Source: Rachicladosporium sp. CCFEE 5018 | Lineage: Eukaryota; Ascomycota; Dothideomycetes; Cladosporiales; Cladosporiaceae | Assembly: GCA_002077045.2 (NCBI GenBank) | Contig: KZ111160.1 | Location: forward strand, 707,174 to 734,177 | Direction of reading: 5' to 3' | Length of the DNA: 27,004 nucleotides | In this document: positions 1-11,248 of the stretch, piece after piece | How the letters are laid out: every line of letters begins with the position of its first letter | How positions within the stretch are numbered: the first letter of the stretch is position 1 | Program-made: the position numbers and the translations under genes | Notes under the pieces: generated by a model | Seen by the model: the letters and a program-made list of their open reading frames with translations, nothing else | Databases searched by the model: none | What the model was told of the DNA's origin: nothing

Positions 1-230
1 GTCTGAGCGGTGTCGCCGACATCTGCCTTGAGGGCGATGGCCTCGACGCCGTGCTCTTTCTTGATCTGCTCGACGATCTTGTTGGCGGCTTCGCTGGAGT
101 TGGCGTAGTTTACGACGACCTTGGCACCACGACGAGCGAGCTCGAGGGCCATCGCTGCACCGATACCACGGCCGGAGCCGGTGACGAGGGCGACTTTGCC
201 ATCAAGGCGGGATGTGTCGACGGAAGGCAT
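1..230 (-). CDS. THR1: Hydroxynaphthalene reductase of DHN-melanin synthesis, N-terminal part (truncated by window edge)
   Basis: This is the first 76 codons of a short-chain dehydrogenase/reductase, read leftward from an ATG at 230-228 and cut off by the window start. Seen: after a short leader, DGKVALVTG runs into the cofactor-binding motif TGSGRGIG (residues 17-24), then a helix and the second strand VVVNYANS (38-45). The NYANS segment after the second strand is typical of NADPH-dependent fungal tri/tetrahydroxynaphthalene reductases (BRN1, THR1, ThnR). Known for the family: reduction of 1,3,6,8-tetrahydroxynaphthalene and/or 1,3,8-trihydroxynaphthalene to scytalone and vermelone, in the cytosol. 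The catalytic Ser-Tyr-Lys lies beyond the window, so activity cannot be judged. The short N-terminus resembles the BRN1/THR1 type more than longer ThnR forms. Its place downstream of CMR1 and near PKS1 supports the melanin role. A related reductase of another aromatic pathway (ver-1 like) is the main alternative, made unlikely by the neighbours. Confidence 0.9.
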   Translation of the reverse strand, partial: MPSVDTSRLDGKVALVTGSGRGIGAAMALELARRGAKVVVNYANSSEAANKIVEQIKKEHGVEAIALKADVGDTAQ

Positions 231-363
231 GGTTGTGGTTGGTTTTGGTGGGGTAGTAAGTCTAGTTGTTGGTAGGAAGAGAAAGAAGATAAGGTAGGAT
301 GATTTTGTTGCTAGACGATGAATCTACTCCTCTCCAAGCAAGAGCGGTGAGAGCAGACACGGG

Positions 364-371
364 CTATATAC
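364..371 (-). promoter_or_regulatory. Putative TATA element of the reductase gene
   Basis: On the minus strand TATATAGCC lies about 135 bp upstream of the reductase ATG. Between the two is a pyrimidine-rich stretch (minus strand, about 305-245) of the kind common in fungal 5' leaders. The position is reasonable for a core promoter, but no transcript start is visible in sequence alone. Confidence 0.4.
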
Positions 372-915
372 CAACCTACATAGACTTCCCACACTCTGCA
401 TCACCACCCGGTGCACCCCCGTCCTCGCCCTTTGCAGCAGAGCGCGAGCACCGAGCTCCCATGTGCGTTAAGGCACCCCGTTCACAAGCCAATGCTTCAC
501 AAGGCGTCATGGAATCTGCGCTCGGACGAATGAGAGAAGAGCGGTACGTGTTCTCACTGCATGCAGGAACGGCAATCTCACCGAAGCGATCTGGAGTCTA
601 TCACTTCTACTGCGTGGTAGATTCTCGAGGTACCTTGAGCGGCTCCGCTTGGGCCGCTGCATTGAATAGTCTCCGATTATGGCGGCATGGCATAGAATCC
701 ACTACTGCTCCACAGCAGAAGCAGTTTCTGATTCTACGAGACAAACTGCGGACTTCAGCCCCTCGGCGCAGTCGCGGCGCGAGGGTGAGATTCCTATCGC
801 GTATCATCATCCCACCAACAATCGATAGCCCACTACTATTTTTCTGGACTTTCAGCTGCAGGGACAGGCGGACTTGGCGCAGGTACAGAGAAGGCAGTGC
901 CGGATTGCGATCTGT

Positions 916-939
916 GCTCAGCGCATCTCGGTGCTGAGC
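916..939. promoter_or_regulatory. Inverted repeat GCTCAGC-N10-GCTGAGC upstream of the reductase
   Basis: GCTCAGC at 916-922 is matched by its exact reverse complement GCTGAGC at 933-939 with a 10-nt spacer, about 690 bp upstream of the reductase ATG. The core TGCTCAGC also occurs at 13293-13300 upstream of PKS1, beside another inverted repeat with a 10-nt spacer. Binding by CMR1 or any other factor is only a hypothesis; 7-bp arms can arise by chance. Confidence 0.25.
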
Positions 940-2981
940 CGGACTTGTGTGGGGAACCTGCTGTGCTGTTTTTGGTGCGTGAGGAATATGAGCGCGAGGC
1001 CGAGACCGTGTGTTGATGAAGAACTGCCATGTACTTGATCACGATCGTTCGCACATCACACGAGGCTGTGTGCTCCAACGAGCGGATGGTGCAGATACGA
1101 CTCGACAGGTTGAGTAGATTCACGCAGATACCTGAAGCGTCGCACCTATGTACTTCTCACGTCACACCAACGATGCCAGCGTGGCGGACTTGATCTTACT
1201 GTCGTTTACCCAGCGAAACGAGGCCTCGATTCCGGACACCACCCATCAGCATCTTCCAGCATCGGATACTGCCATGAGATTGAACGCTGCTGAATGACTT
1301 CGACGCCATGACCCGCTGCCGGTGAATCGTTTCCGGAACTGCCAACGCCGATAGAAGTTGACTCTGAGGAAGACCGCAACGTCCAAATTGGCGGCCCGAA
1401 TGGACTCGAGATTGCCATTGACATATTCCCGTAGCAGCAGACTGCGTTGGAGTACCAGAGCAGTGTCTCGATACGCAGACAACGCAGACGCTCCTGCGTG
1501 GACACGAGGTGCCGGACTTCCATCAGGCGACGCCACCCTTGATGCTCAATTGAGAGGACATTCGCTGTCGACTTGATGTTGTTCGCCCTCCGACTGCGAG
1601 GCCCTCGTCGCGTCAGGTCGGGACTCCGAAGACATGCACAGTTGACAGACTATGCAGCACTCTGTGCCATCACAATCGCGCAACTGCTCTCAGTGGACCT
1701 TCAAGCTGCGTCGTATCGAGCTGGTCGCACCATCCATGTTGGAAATGCTGTAGGTACTCGGCAGGAATCATCTGTCTCTTTATCCATGACGATGGTGAGA
1801 AATCTACGGCGCACACCAGTGCAAGGCCGTGATTGCCTTTTGAGCAGGTGTTCGGCTCCGCTCCTGCTGGCGACGCACTTCACGAGACTTTGTAGACGTC
1901 GATATGACATGGGAATGCTCCCTTGTTGCAGAGGTCCCTGCTGTCTCTGAAAGCTAACGAAAATCGCATGCACGAGCGTTTGTCTGAAGCAGACATCAAT
2001 CGCCTTGCAAGATCGCCATCTTGATCTTTAAGTTGACGAGAGCTGGTTGATGAATAGTGGACACCGCGGGATCCATGTGTGAGTACCAATGGTGGCGTCG
2101 TCCCGCAACTGCGATGCATCCCAGAGCAACACACAAGGACAATGTCCATCCACATCTCAAGCAGAGAGGATACAACAGCAGCGGGTAGTCTCGAATTGAG
2201 CGAAGGTTCATTACATTTACTCGGTTGCGTACCTTCCTAACCTCACGATCACATCTCCATTTGTTTTTCCTGCGCGTCTTGAGCGGTCTGTGAGGAATCT
2301 AGCCGTGGATGAAATCGCTGTCCGGCTAGATCTTACTCTACTGCACCTTCGGCACCGAGATCGCACTTCGCAAATCCAGCACAGACCTGGATATCGTATT
2401 CAGGCTCCCCATCGACGTTTCCGGCACACTGGAAGATTGGCCACTACTCGCGAATGCCTGTGTAAGATCACTGGCGGCCCTAGTTGTCGCTACCGCGCGT
2501 GGAGAAGAAAGTAGATCGACTGAATTGCATTACATTGATTGCTCGTTGCTATCGCGCTCTATATTCATTGCCATATCGTGTTCCTGCCCTTGGTCATTGT
2601 TCAGGCTTCATTCCCTTCCACTATCATCTGTACAGTTCGAGGCCGTCAAGATTAGTGGTGCTCATCCCGACCAACTATCCTCCACTGACCCAGGTGTATT
2701 TCGCTCAATCGCAAGAGACCGAAGAACGCCGAAAACAAGCACGCCGCAACCACATTCGTATTGCAAAGCAGAGGCAAGACCTCGAACTTCGAAGACCGTA
2801 GCTACTGACTTCCCCACAGAAGCTGCTATGCATCCCATGTTTTAGCCCGTAAAGGTGGGGTGGAGTGAAGTCTGAGTGGCCAGCTTCAAATCAGCAACGG
2901 ATCGACGCTCCGTGCTCACCCTCCAACGGCACATATGGCACGAGACCCAACGATACTTCACATGCCATATGTCATCGACTC

Positions 2982-5900
2982 TCAGCAGCCTCTGGAAAGT
3001 CTATCAAGTTTCGTTCGGATCCCATCCGAGAGTCGCGACGATGCGCCTTCGTCGATGACTTCGACGCAGTGTTGCAGAATAGGGAACGAACGATCGATAC
3101 CAAGTTGAGAGCCGTCGCGCTTAGTGACGCATGGCAAGCCTTCGCGTTTCGTGAGATAGCGGACGATGAGAGGGTGATCCGCTGGTAAGGCATCGATGGC
3201 GAATGACGGGCCTGGGACTGGGAAGAGACCATTTGCTGACGGCGGAGGCTGTGCGCCGTTGTGGGCCAGGCTGTCAGTCCAGAGCGTCAGCGCCGCACGG
3301 TAGATGGCGGCTGACCACCATGGAGGCCTGATGCCTCGGGGCATTGTACGGATCAGTCTGAGGACTTGGCCACAGTGGAAGACAGCCTCTTCGACGTCGG
3401 AGATGCAGCGCTTGTGCAACCACATCAGCTGCTGGTAAGTGCCATCGCTGTTCTCGCGACGTGCCAGACGCTCGATCTCGGGGAAATTGGTGACGGCGTT
3501 CAAGCTGATGAGGTGAAACATTACCAGATTGGTCTGCATCATGACGCACATCGGGTTGGCCTTCAGATACCGCTCAGCTAGATCGAACCATCGCTGGAGC
3601 AATGATTGGATCTCTTCGAGGCGGGCGCGAGTTGACAGTGCAGTGATGGCGCGAGTACTTGCGCTCCGCGACGACAGAGAGTCCGAGAAGCAGCTGAGCA
3701 GCTGACTGTACTGACAGACGAGCGACTGCAGTGGATGCAGCAAGAGTCTCATCTGTAGAGGTGTCATCTCGATGCCCAAGGTTATCATCTCATCATCGAG
3801 GAAGTGTCGGAACAAGTCTTTCAACGACAATGGTCGTGCGCCTGAGCCGACCGACGAGTATCCGCCGGAGAACTCGTGGACTTGTTCGAATATACTGGAC
3901 CACTCTGCCGCGCTCTTTGCATTCCAAAGCCTATCGGCGTCTGGCATGGGTGTGTTGAACTCCGTGACCGAGAACAGAGGCGCAGTGTCGTGGAACAAGG
4001 AGATGTCCTGGTCGACCATTGCCCAAGAATACACTAACCGACTGCGACTCTCGTTCTGTATCCACTCACTCCAGACATAGTCGACATTGTTGCGTTGCTC
4101 AGGCAGAGGTGGTGGGGAGGGTCGAGCATCAAGGACGCCGGAGTGCCTTAGCATGGCGAAGTACATGCCACGCTGGCCCATGGCGATGTCCATCTGCCAT
4201 TTGTCGCCGCTCCATGCTGCCTGGACGATGAATAGGAGTGCCGAGTGCAGCACGATGGGGTCGCCAGACAGAATGATGTTCTTCTCGATCTGGTCGAATA
4301 GAGAGATGCGACATGCCTCAGTGATGCCCCCGGTGAGCCATCGCGCCTGGGCGTCGGGAATGTTCATGGCGCCTTGGGCGATCATCATCAACACCAGCAG
4401 ACTGGACGCCCGGTCGTTGTAGCAGTGCATCAACTCGTTGGCGTCCAAGATACCTCTCGACGTGAGCGGATAGTACCGCTCGAAGCAGTTCGAGTAGGAT
4501 CGGAGGAAGTACTCCAGGACCCGCGCTGGAGGTAAGAGCACGAAGTTCGACCCACTGTTCGAGTTCGGTGTCGGGTGACCGGTCGCTTGGCCAGGGTAGT
4601 GCGATGTGCTATCGCGGTGGATGTCGAGCGCCTTGTGCAGGAAGCTCTGGGTGATGGCCAGCAGCTTATCCCTGGTGCTTTCGTGCAATTGCATGACAGT
4701 CAAGTGGTCGCCTCCAGCAAAGTCAGCCTCATCCCAATGTGGACTCCAGGTGCTCCAGCCTTCGTGGTTCTTCAGGCTTTGCTCGAGTCGCTCAAGGTTC
4801 ATGCGGGCTGTCTTCGGACACGCGCTGGACGGCACGATTGGTGTGCAGCGGAATACTGACCAAGCATCCTGTGCAGCAATGATGGCGCCCATGTCGTTGC
4901 GAGGCTCCGACCCAAGCGACATATTCCTGCGTGGGTTGAACATGGCCGCCGAGCTACCGAGCTCGAGATCTGAGAAGGACCGCTCAACTTTTGGCGTCTC
5001 AATAGGGGTGATAAGAGGAGCCATGCCAGTTGCGTCTTCTGCAATGATGGGAAGCATGGCATCGTGGCCGGGATGTGCCATGTGTAAAGCATGAGGGTCG
5101 AACGCGACATCTGGCTGCATAATGATCTCCGGCTGGACGACACCCTCGAACCCCATTGGCATCTGCATCTGTGTCCAGTCCAACATGAACCGCGGGCTTG
5201 ATCCATCGTCGGAGTCGTCCTGGCTCATATGCGCAAAGTCCTCGAAGCTGCCTGCAGGTGCCTGCTGCACGAAGCCATGAGTTGTAGGAGGTGACATTGA
5301 TTTCGATCCTGGCGGCGATGGACCCATGATCGGCTGGTCAAAGTGCTGAGTTGGTGGTCGCTCTGCCGTAAGAGGCGGCTTGCCTTCCGGTATGCCGGTC
5401 ATTGCATCTCTCGGGCTCGCGGGCTTGAGCACTGGCTGAATCTGATGCGGGCTCCCTTGCGCAGCGAGCGGCAGAGCTTGGCCAGTCTCGCCATTGATCT
5501 GCATTGTATGTGGTGGCATCGCGGTCAACCCCTCGGGAGGGACGACGAGACCCATCCTGTTTGCATTCTTGGATGACCTCCTCGTCGGCCGCAGTGTACA
5601 CCTCAGATTCCTTCCTGCACATCTTGAGCAAGGAAACTTCTTATCACACTTGGTCTTTGTCTTCGCGCAGTTGCTGCAGGCAATGGGTGTGCGCCCAGCA
5701 GACTTAGGAATCATGCCATTGGCTGCGGGCATCTCTTGCTGGTTCTGATCCTTGCCATGGACGGTATAATGCCTTTGTAGCAGATCCCTAGAGTCGACCG
5801 AGTCAGTTGAAGCACGTACCGAGACAGCAGACAGGCAGGACCAACCGTCTGGCGAACGACATGTGACAGGTGAAGCACTTGAATGGCTTGACATTGGTGT

Positions 5901-6040
5901 CTGGAATGGTGTCAGCATCCCAGGTCACGAGTGTCTCTGCAACCGGTGAACGCCTGTCGCAGCTACATACGCGTCAAGATGTGTCGCTCAAGATGCTCGT
6001 CTCGAGTGAAAGACTGTCCGCAGTAGGTGCAGAACACCAT
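2982..6040 (-). CDS. CMR1: Melanin-pathway transcription factor with two C2H2 fingers and a Zn2Cys6 cluster (three exons)
   Basis: Nuclear activator of DHN-melanin genes. Coding exons read leftward: 6040-5971, 5900-5846 and 5787-2982, giving 976 residues. Finger 1 uses C4, C7, H20 and H24; finger 2 uses C32, C35, H48 and H52; the binuclear cluster is C79-X2-C82-X6-C89-X5-C95-X2-C98-X6-C105. This double zinc-binding layout at the N-terminus is characteristic of CMR1 of Colletotrichum and Bipolaris and Zmr1 of Zymoseptoria. A Pro/Met-rich linker with an acidic patch (DDSDDGSS, about 232-239) follows. From about residue 460 the helical middle region (LEYFLRSYSNCFERYYPL) matches the fungal-specific factor domain. 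The ATG at 6040 is the first in frame after an upstream TGA and has G at -3 and +4. Length fits the family (roughly 980-1010). The third exon is a single long open frame with no sign of decay. Known role: activation of the polyketide synthase and reductase genes flanking it here. How CMR1 itself is controlled cannot be read from sequence. Confidence 0.95.
5788..5845 (-). other. CMR1 intron 2 (58 nt)
   Basis: The donor is GTTGGT (a weak match), the acceptor is GACTCTAG and an AACTGAC branch-like site is present. Splicing joins CG to G and gives R42, restoring ARRDLLQRH across finger 2. The restored sequence agrees with the conserved CMR1 finger, which strongly supports the junction. Confidence 0.92.
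5901..5970 (-). other. CMR1 intron 1 (70 nt)
   Basis: The donor is GTATGT, the acceptor is ATTCCAG and a GCTGAC branch-like site lies about 10 nt before the acceptor. Removing it joins exon 1 (ending after T23 plus one base) to exon 2 and recreates codon H24, the last zinc ligand of finger 1. If retained, translation stops at a TAG three codons past the junction. An ATG inside this intron (5918-5916) opens an apparent 978-codon frame, which is not the normal start. Confidence 0.93.
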
Positions 6041-9000
6041 GGCGGCGGTGGTGTTGGGCGTCCAGGATCCTCCTCGTTGGTACAGTCGGTTCTCAGCTTC
6101 GAGTCACTACAAGTGCACGACACACGAGTAAGCCAGCAGCGTGGAGGGCGACGATCCGAATAACAAATGTGATCACCTCTGCACAGTGTCTGTAAGGTAG
6201 AGACGACGGTGTCAGTGCAAGGCGGGACAACGGCGAGCTAGGGATGGCTGGCGATAAGTTAATAATTCGCCGAGTGCTTGAGCTCGCGTCCGAGTATTTG
6301 TGTAATCAAATAGAGCGGGAGCATGTAGGACACGCGGTGTGGGAGCTTGATAGTTGCTGATAGCTAGCAGGGAACCAGCTGAGAGCGCATACAATCGCGC
6401 ATACGAAGCATACCGTACTTGTCCGCACTACTATGATACCTTGTTTGGCAAGACGCGAGCGCCTGGCCCTGGCGGCATACCCTGCCCTCCAGGCTGACCA
6501 GGCCATGCCGGCAGGATGTGGCGCATTGGTGAGGACAAAATCCCGAGCGATCCTGTGCGGGATGTCTGACCAGCGACAGTGCGCCACGAGCGTGCCGCAA
6601 GCACGGAATCGGGTATGTGGTCTGTGGTGAGGAGTGTGTCGATAGCCTTTGTGTGGGCGCACTGGTAGTGATCCACAGGGTACCACTTCAGCCACGCCTC
6701 CCTCGCGCGCGCAATCGGGGGGTTTTAGCGGCTGCCCACCTTGGTGGATCTTGATGCATGCAGCACAGGGCAGATACAGGGCAACCCTGTAATTTCGACA
6801 TGCCTGTACATTCGCCAGATCGATTACCCAGTACCAAAGGCACCACACCACTGCTTGCCATACGCAAGCGTTCGTAACGCACGCGGCAACGGTGAGCATG
6901 CAGTGGCATGATAAGACGAAGGATCTGCAGAACCACCACGCCACACTGCGGTTCTGCATCTTGGAATCAGGCTCCGACGGGCATGAGATGGTCAAGCATC
7001 ACGTCAGGAGCGCCTAATATAGCAATAGTGCCAAGCTCCACGAACCTCAAACCCCTGTCGTGCCTTGCAGCACTTCTGGTGTGATCGACGGTGTGCCATG
7101 CAGCAAATTTCTCGTTTCTCCGTACCCACTAGTGCCGTATTGGGCCATCTCACACTTGTCGCATCCTCGCAGCATCAATCAGCATTTGGCGCAGTGCGAT
7201 TCTGGGGCCAAGACTGCTGCTGAATGTCAGCGAGCAGCCGCAAGAAGGTTGTGATCGTTATCTGTTCCCGCTGCCGACCTTTGCACCACCGTTGGAGCGT
7301 CCCGCGAGAGTTCAATAGGTACCCAAACGTTGGAGCCACTGCCGGTCGAACCGGATACAAGCTTGTGAAGTTCTCGAAACCCATGAACCCTGTGGGATCG
7401 AGAAGTCCCCGCAAAACGCCCGATCTCAATGGCATTAGTGCAAGATACTGTTCTGTAGCATCTCCACAACGGGCTGGGGACTTCTGCAGTAAGCGTGCAT
7501 GCTACTATTGCTCTCACCGCGCGTGCAGCTTTCGTACATGCTTGGACAACGAACCACGTTCCGCAGTTACTCGAAGCTTGCGTAGTCGCTGGTCGACGAT
7601 GTTGTCGGGTATCTGCTCAGTCTGACTTGCGGCTCACCCTCGAAGTTGCGGCGAAAGATCGAGATATGCCTCGTGGCCGCTAACAACACAATGCTGCTCA
7701 GTCTATTCGCTGTCGTCACGACTATTGTAACAAGGCTCGGTATGCCTCTAGAGGGTGTGGCTTGTTGACTGTACATCTCAACAATTTCTCAAGGGCCAAT
7801 TTGTCCCGAGTTTCGACTCGTGATGAGCCGCGTTCGCGGAGCCAGGTCCATATCGCTCGGAGCTTTCTTCCAAGATTGTCGATCTCACATCGCGGCACAC
7901 AATAAAGATGAGCTGAATGACGATCACACAAATCGCCTTGATGTAAGGCTGCTAGTGGTGCAGGTGCCGCGTATGGCAAAGGGGTGGAAAACACGAGCCT
8001 ACCTCTTACCTCGCGTTCGTCGAAGGATCGCAACTCAGGCGTTCATGTGCAAATATATCGCACATGGTTCGACGACGCTTCCCGATCCCGACTGCTCTGG
8101 GCCTGAAGTACCCGTCACACATTGACAGCACACATTCACGATCGAGCTCAGGGGATAGCACTGTAGTGCATCAATGTGCCGTGCCATCAATATCTCCGCG
8201 TCATCACAATCTCCACGGCGGCACCTAGTCACGAAATGAAGCTGCGTTCGTATAAGCTCCCGCTGCAAAAACCAGATCCACCTCCTGCACCATCTCTACT
8301 TTACCAGGGTTAACACGCTTCAAGATGGTGGACTGAATAGATGTCGTTGAGAAAGACAGTATCGAGTCATGTCGTTCACATCGCGAGGTGTGCGCTCTCT
8401 CGATACGGTCACTGCAGAATTGGAAATCATGGTTTGGCGCGTATCTGTCTATGCCTGGGTAGTGTCCGATTTGTCCCTCAGGCTCCGCAAGCGCGCAGGG
8501 AGGTTGACGACATGATCCAAGATACTGCAGTCGTGGCGTCGATTTCTGTATGCAACGTGGGTCCAGAGCATTTTCCAATCCCTCTGCGGAGTTTCAATCC
8601 GTGTGCAAGTGTGAAGCAAGGCTATCTCTTCCGCGTCGCGACCTGTATGATAATGGCGGTGATTCTCCCCGTGAGAGACGGCTCGGCGAACTGTGCCAGG
8701 CTGCGATCAGAGATGAAGCTTCTGTGGCTGATGGCCGCACAAGATCTGGACCAGCTGTGGCACCTTCCAATCTATTCGATATAAGCCCCAATGATGCATG
8801 GCCGGCTCGGCTGCTGACTTTGTGAAAGACGAATGCCCGGGTGAGATTGCAAAGCTTACTGCCTGGCCACAGGTGTAATCTTATCATCGATGTGTGGAGG
8901 ATGTATCCCGCAGCCGCTAAGGAAGGAGTGCGCCCCTGGACAGCTACCGGCCCAGCGCTGAGGTGAGCCCGTTCGTTCACCGGTCACATTGCTGAAGGCT

Positions 9001-11165
9001 GAAATTACTGTGTTGATGATTGCCATACGGGGCTTGGCATAGCGTAAGCCATCGTGAGCACAAGCGAGGCAACAAGGATCATTCTGGCGACGATGCTCGT
9101 CTATCAGCGCCAGGAAGCGATGCTATCGATCACCTGAGGCATCACTACCCCTGGTCCTGATCTTACTCATCCTTATCGCAACCACATGTGGTAATGTCTG
9201 ATGCATCGAAGCGAGGGATCATCAGCGTGTATGGAATTGCCTCCATCACTGACCGATGATCAGTCTCCGTGGGACGCGCTATCAAATGCAAGCTCCACGC
9301 ATCGTCCCAATAATGCAGTGTGCGTTACGAGCGATCGACGTGGCATGCAGGACGAGGCACTTTGCCCGCTTCCTCAATTGTCCTGTCACCTCACGCTCCA
9401 GCGACACGCCGGATGCAACCTCAGCAGATAGCGATGGCGGTCGCAGAAGCTCGCAGGTCGGCTGACGAGCCAATGTGTTACGATCGCGCGTCGACGGTTG
9501 GTGCTACGAGCCTACCAGAGCTCAATCTTGGCAAAGGACCCTGTATCGAACACTGTCGATGGGCATCGGAGAATTTGCAAGCCACATGCGGGGTGTCTTG
9601 CGCTTGCCAATGCCGATCATCAGCCAGGGCGTGGATTGGGTTCTCGCGCCGCTGACGAGTGTCCCAATGCTTTTGACTTCACAAACTGGCTCAGCCGGAT
9701 TCAGCAGTCAGCCACATCTCGCCTATGGTCTACAATAATGGCGGCTATGACGACTAGATGGGGATTTGCGCAGAGCACAACCCCGTGCGGCTGGCTGAGC
9801 GCGCCCGCGTCGTGGTACAGCAAGTGAATACACCTTTCTGTCGCAAAGCACACGATGACCGCATGACGACGCCGCCTCATCATCGTCAGCCCTTGGAGCC
9901 AGATTTGGACATGCTGTAGCGTGCCATCGCTCCAGCGGCAGGCCGCGCGCCCAAAGCAGCTCTCGCTACCTGATAACGTTCTGCCGGAGCATTGTTTGCC
10001 TTTCCTGTAGCTACCCGCCTGTCAAAGCCACGGGAAATCGCGCAACGGCGTGCTATGGAAGCTCTTCTGTGGGCGCTAGAATATGTTGTCGCACGTTGCA
10101 CGACGTCGGCAGTATGCCTCTCGCCAAGTTGCACGATGCATATCGTCGATATTCCGACGTCTCGGGAGCTGGTAAGTCATGTGAGGCTGTACCACGCGAG
10201 CTTTCCGATGGTGGGTATGCTTTGCATGTCGTACAGCGAGATCGCAAGATTGGCGACGCATGGGTATACAATGTGTCACTGTGAATGTACCGAGAGTGTG
10301 GCGAAGTCTCAAATGAACCAGCCATCAGCGCTCTTTCCTGGTGTAGTGGTTCGAGTCTGGTCCATCTCAGAGTGCGTCACGTCGCGCTCTGTCTCGAGTG
10401 TTTTGGATAGGAGCGAACCTGGAAGCCTCTGCATCTCCCACCTCGTGTGACATCTCTTGCCCAGACTCCTGGATTTGCGGCATTGCCTTGGAAGGGACGC
10501 TGCAAGCACTGAACTGCACAGCCTAGGAAATCCTCGGCCCGTACACCTGCGCGCGACGGAACCGACTTGTTCGGACAAGAGAAGTGAGCGGCAACTGCTG
10601 ATCACCGCAACATGCCAGCGCGTGAGATCTCGCGAGCAACCGATTGCAACTGGTCTGCAGCGGGCCCGCTACCTTTGAGAACACGCCTGCGTCCCGACAT
10701 TACTGCGCTGTCTCTCAACACAGATGCACGATAGTCAGGTGGCCTACGATTTGATATCGCACCCAAGCCATCGAGACGTCGTCGTCTCGAAGTAGAGAAC
10801 GCAGTGGTGCGATAATAGCCGTCCAGAGCTGGTCGATATCTCACGACCCGAGCGTACTGCAAACCAGGGAGCAGCACTGACTAGATGCTGACCTATCCGT
10901 GAGCACGCAATTGGTAGGCTGGGCGGAAGTAAGATTCAATCTGGACCGTCCTGAAGAGCATGATTGTCCAGATGCTTGAGGCTTACGGCATCTACTGTAG
11001 CGTTGCGTATCCCTCAGGACCCATTTATGCGAAATCACGGAGCAGGGGGCCTGACTCTACCTGGGATGGACCAAGATCATGGAGTCGGCTTTGCAGATGC
11101 GAACGGAGCGGATATCGTTGACTTGTCTGCGACGTAGCCAGCACATAACTGTGCTGATAGGGTTC

Positions 11166-11248
11166 ACCTTGACGGAGTCACGCTTTTACATTCAATGCAC
11201 ATGCTGCGCATTAAAGCAATTACATTCAACACCTTAATGCGTCAAGGT
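11166..11248. repeat. Compact nested repeat: terminal inverted arms with inner inverted and direct repeats
   Basis: ACCTTGACG at 11166-11174 is the exact reverse complement of CGTCAAGGT at 11240-11248. Inside lie CGCATTAA (11207-11214) with its complement TTAATGCG (11234-11241), and two direct copies of TTACATTCAA (11186-11195 and 11220-11229). The interior is more AT-rich than its surroundings. No clear target-site duplication flanks it. It could be a small miniature-element relic, a protein-binding array, or chance. Confidence 0.4.

Larger units (their letters stand above)
231..2981. other. Gene-free interval: reductase promoter side and CMR1 downstream side
   Basis: This 2751-bp stretch lies between the reductase start and the CMR1 stop, both genes being on the minus strand. 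The open frames inside it (for example 299-937 plus, 1206-1523 minus, 2484-2801 plus) give Arg/Ser/Cys-rich translations without any motif I recognise, and none has convincing splice-joined neighbours. It should hold the reductase promoter at its left end and the CMR1 3' untranslated region at its right end. An inverted repeat at 916-939 is listed separately. I see no transposon ends, tRNA or low-complexity tract. Confidence 0.6.

Noticed and set aside
299..937. 212-codon plus-strand frame over the reductase promoter
   Set aside because: It overlaps the reductase leader and TATA-like site and is Arg/Ser-rich with no motif. It is best read as chance.
2982..5918. Single 978-codon frame as the whole CMR1 gene
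   Set aside because: Its first codons are intron and out-of-frame exon 2 sequence. Splicing from the ATG at 6040 restores both C2H2 fingers and keeps the frame.
6306..6995. 229-codon minus-strand frame upstream of CMR1
   Set aside because: It is very rich in Cys, Trp, Arg and His, with no recognisable domain and no supporting splice sites; it is probably chance in the promoter region.
10300..10370. tRNA-like B box (GGTTCGAGTCT at 10348-10358) with an A-box-like stretch upstream
   Set aside because: The T stem pairs poorly and no acceptor stem can be formed around it, so it is not a tRNA gene.
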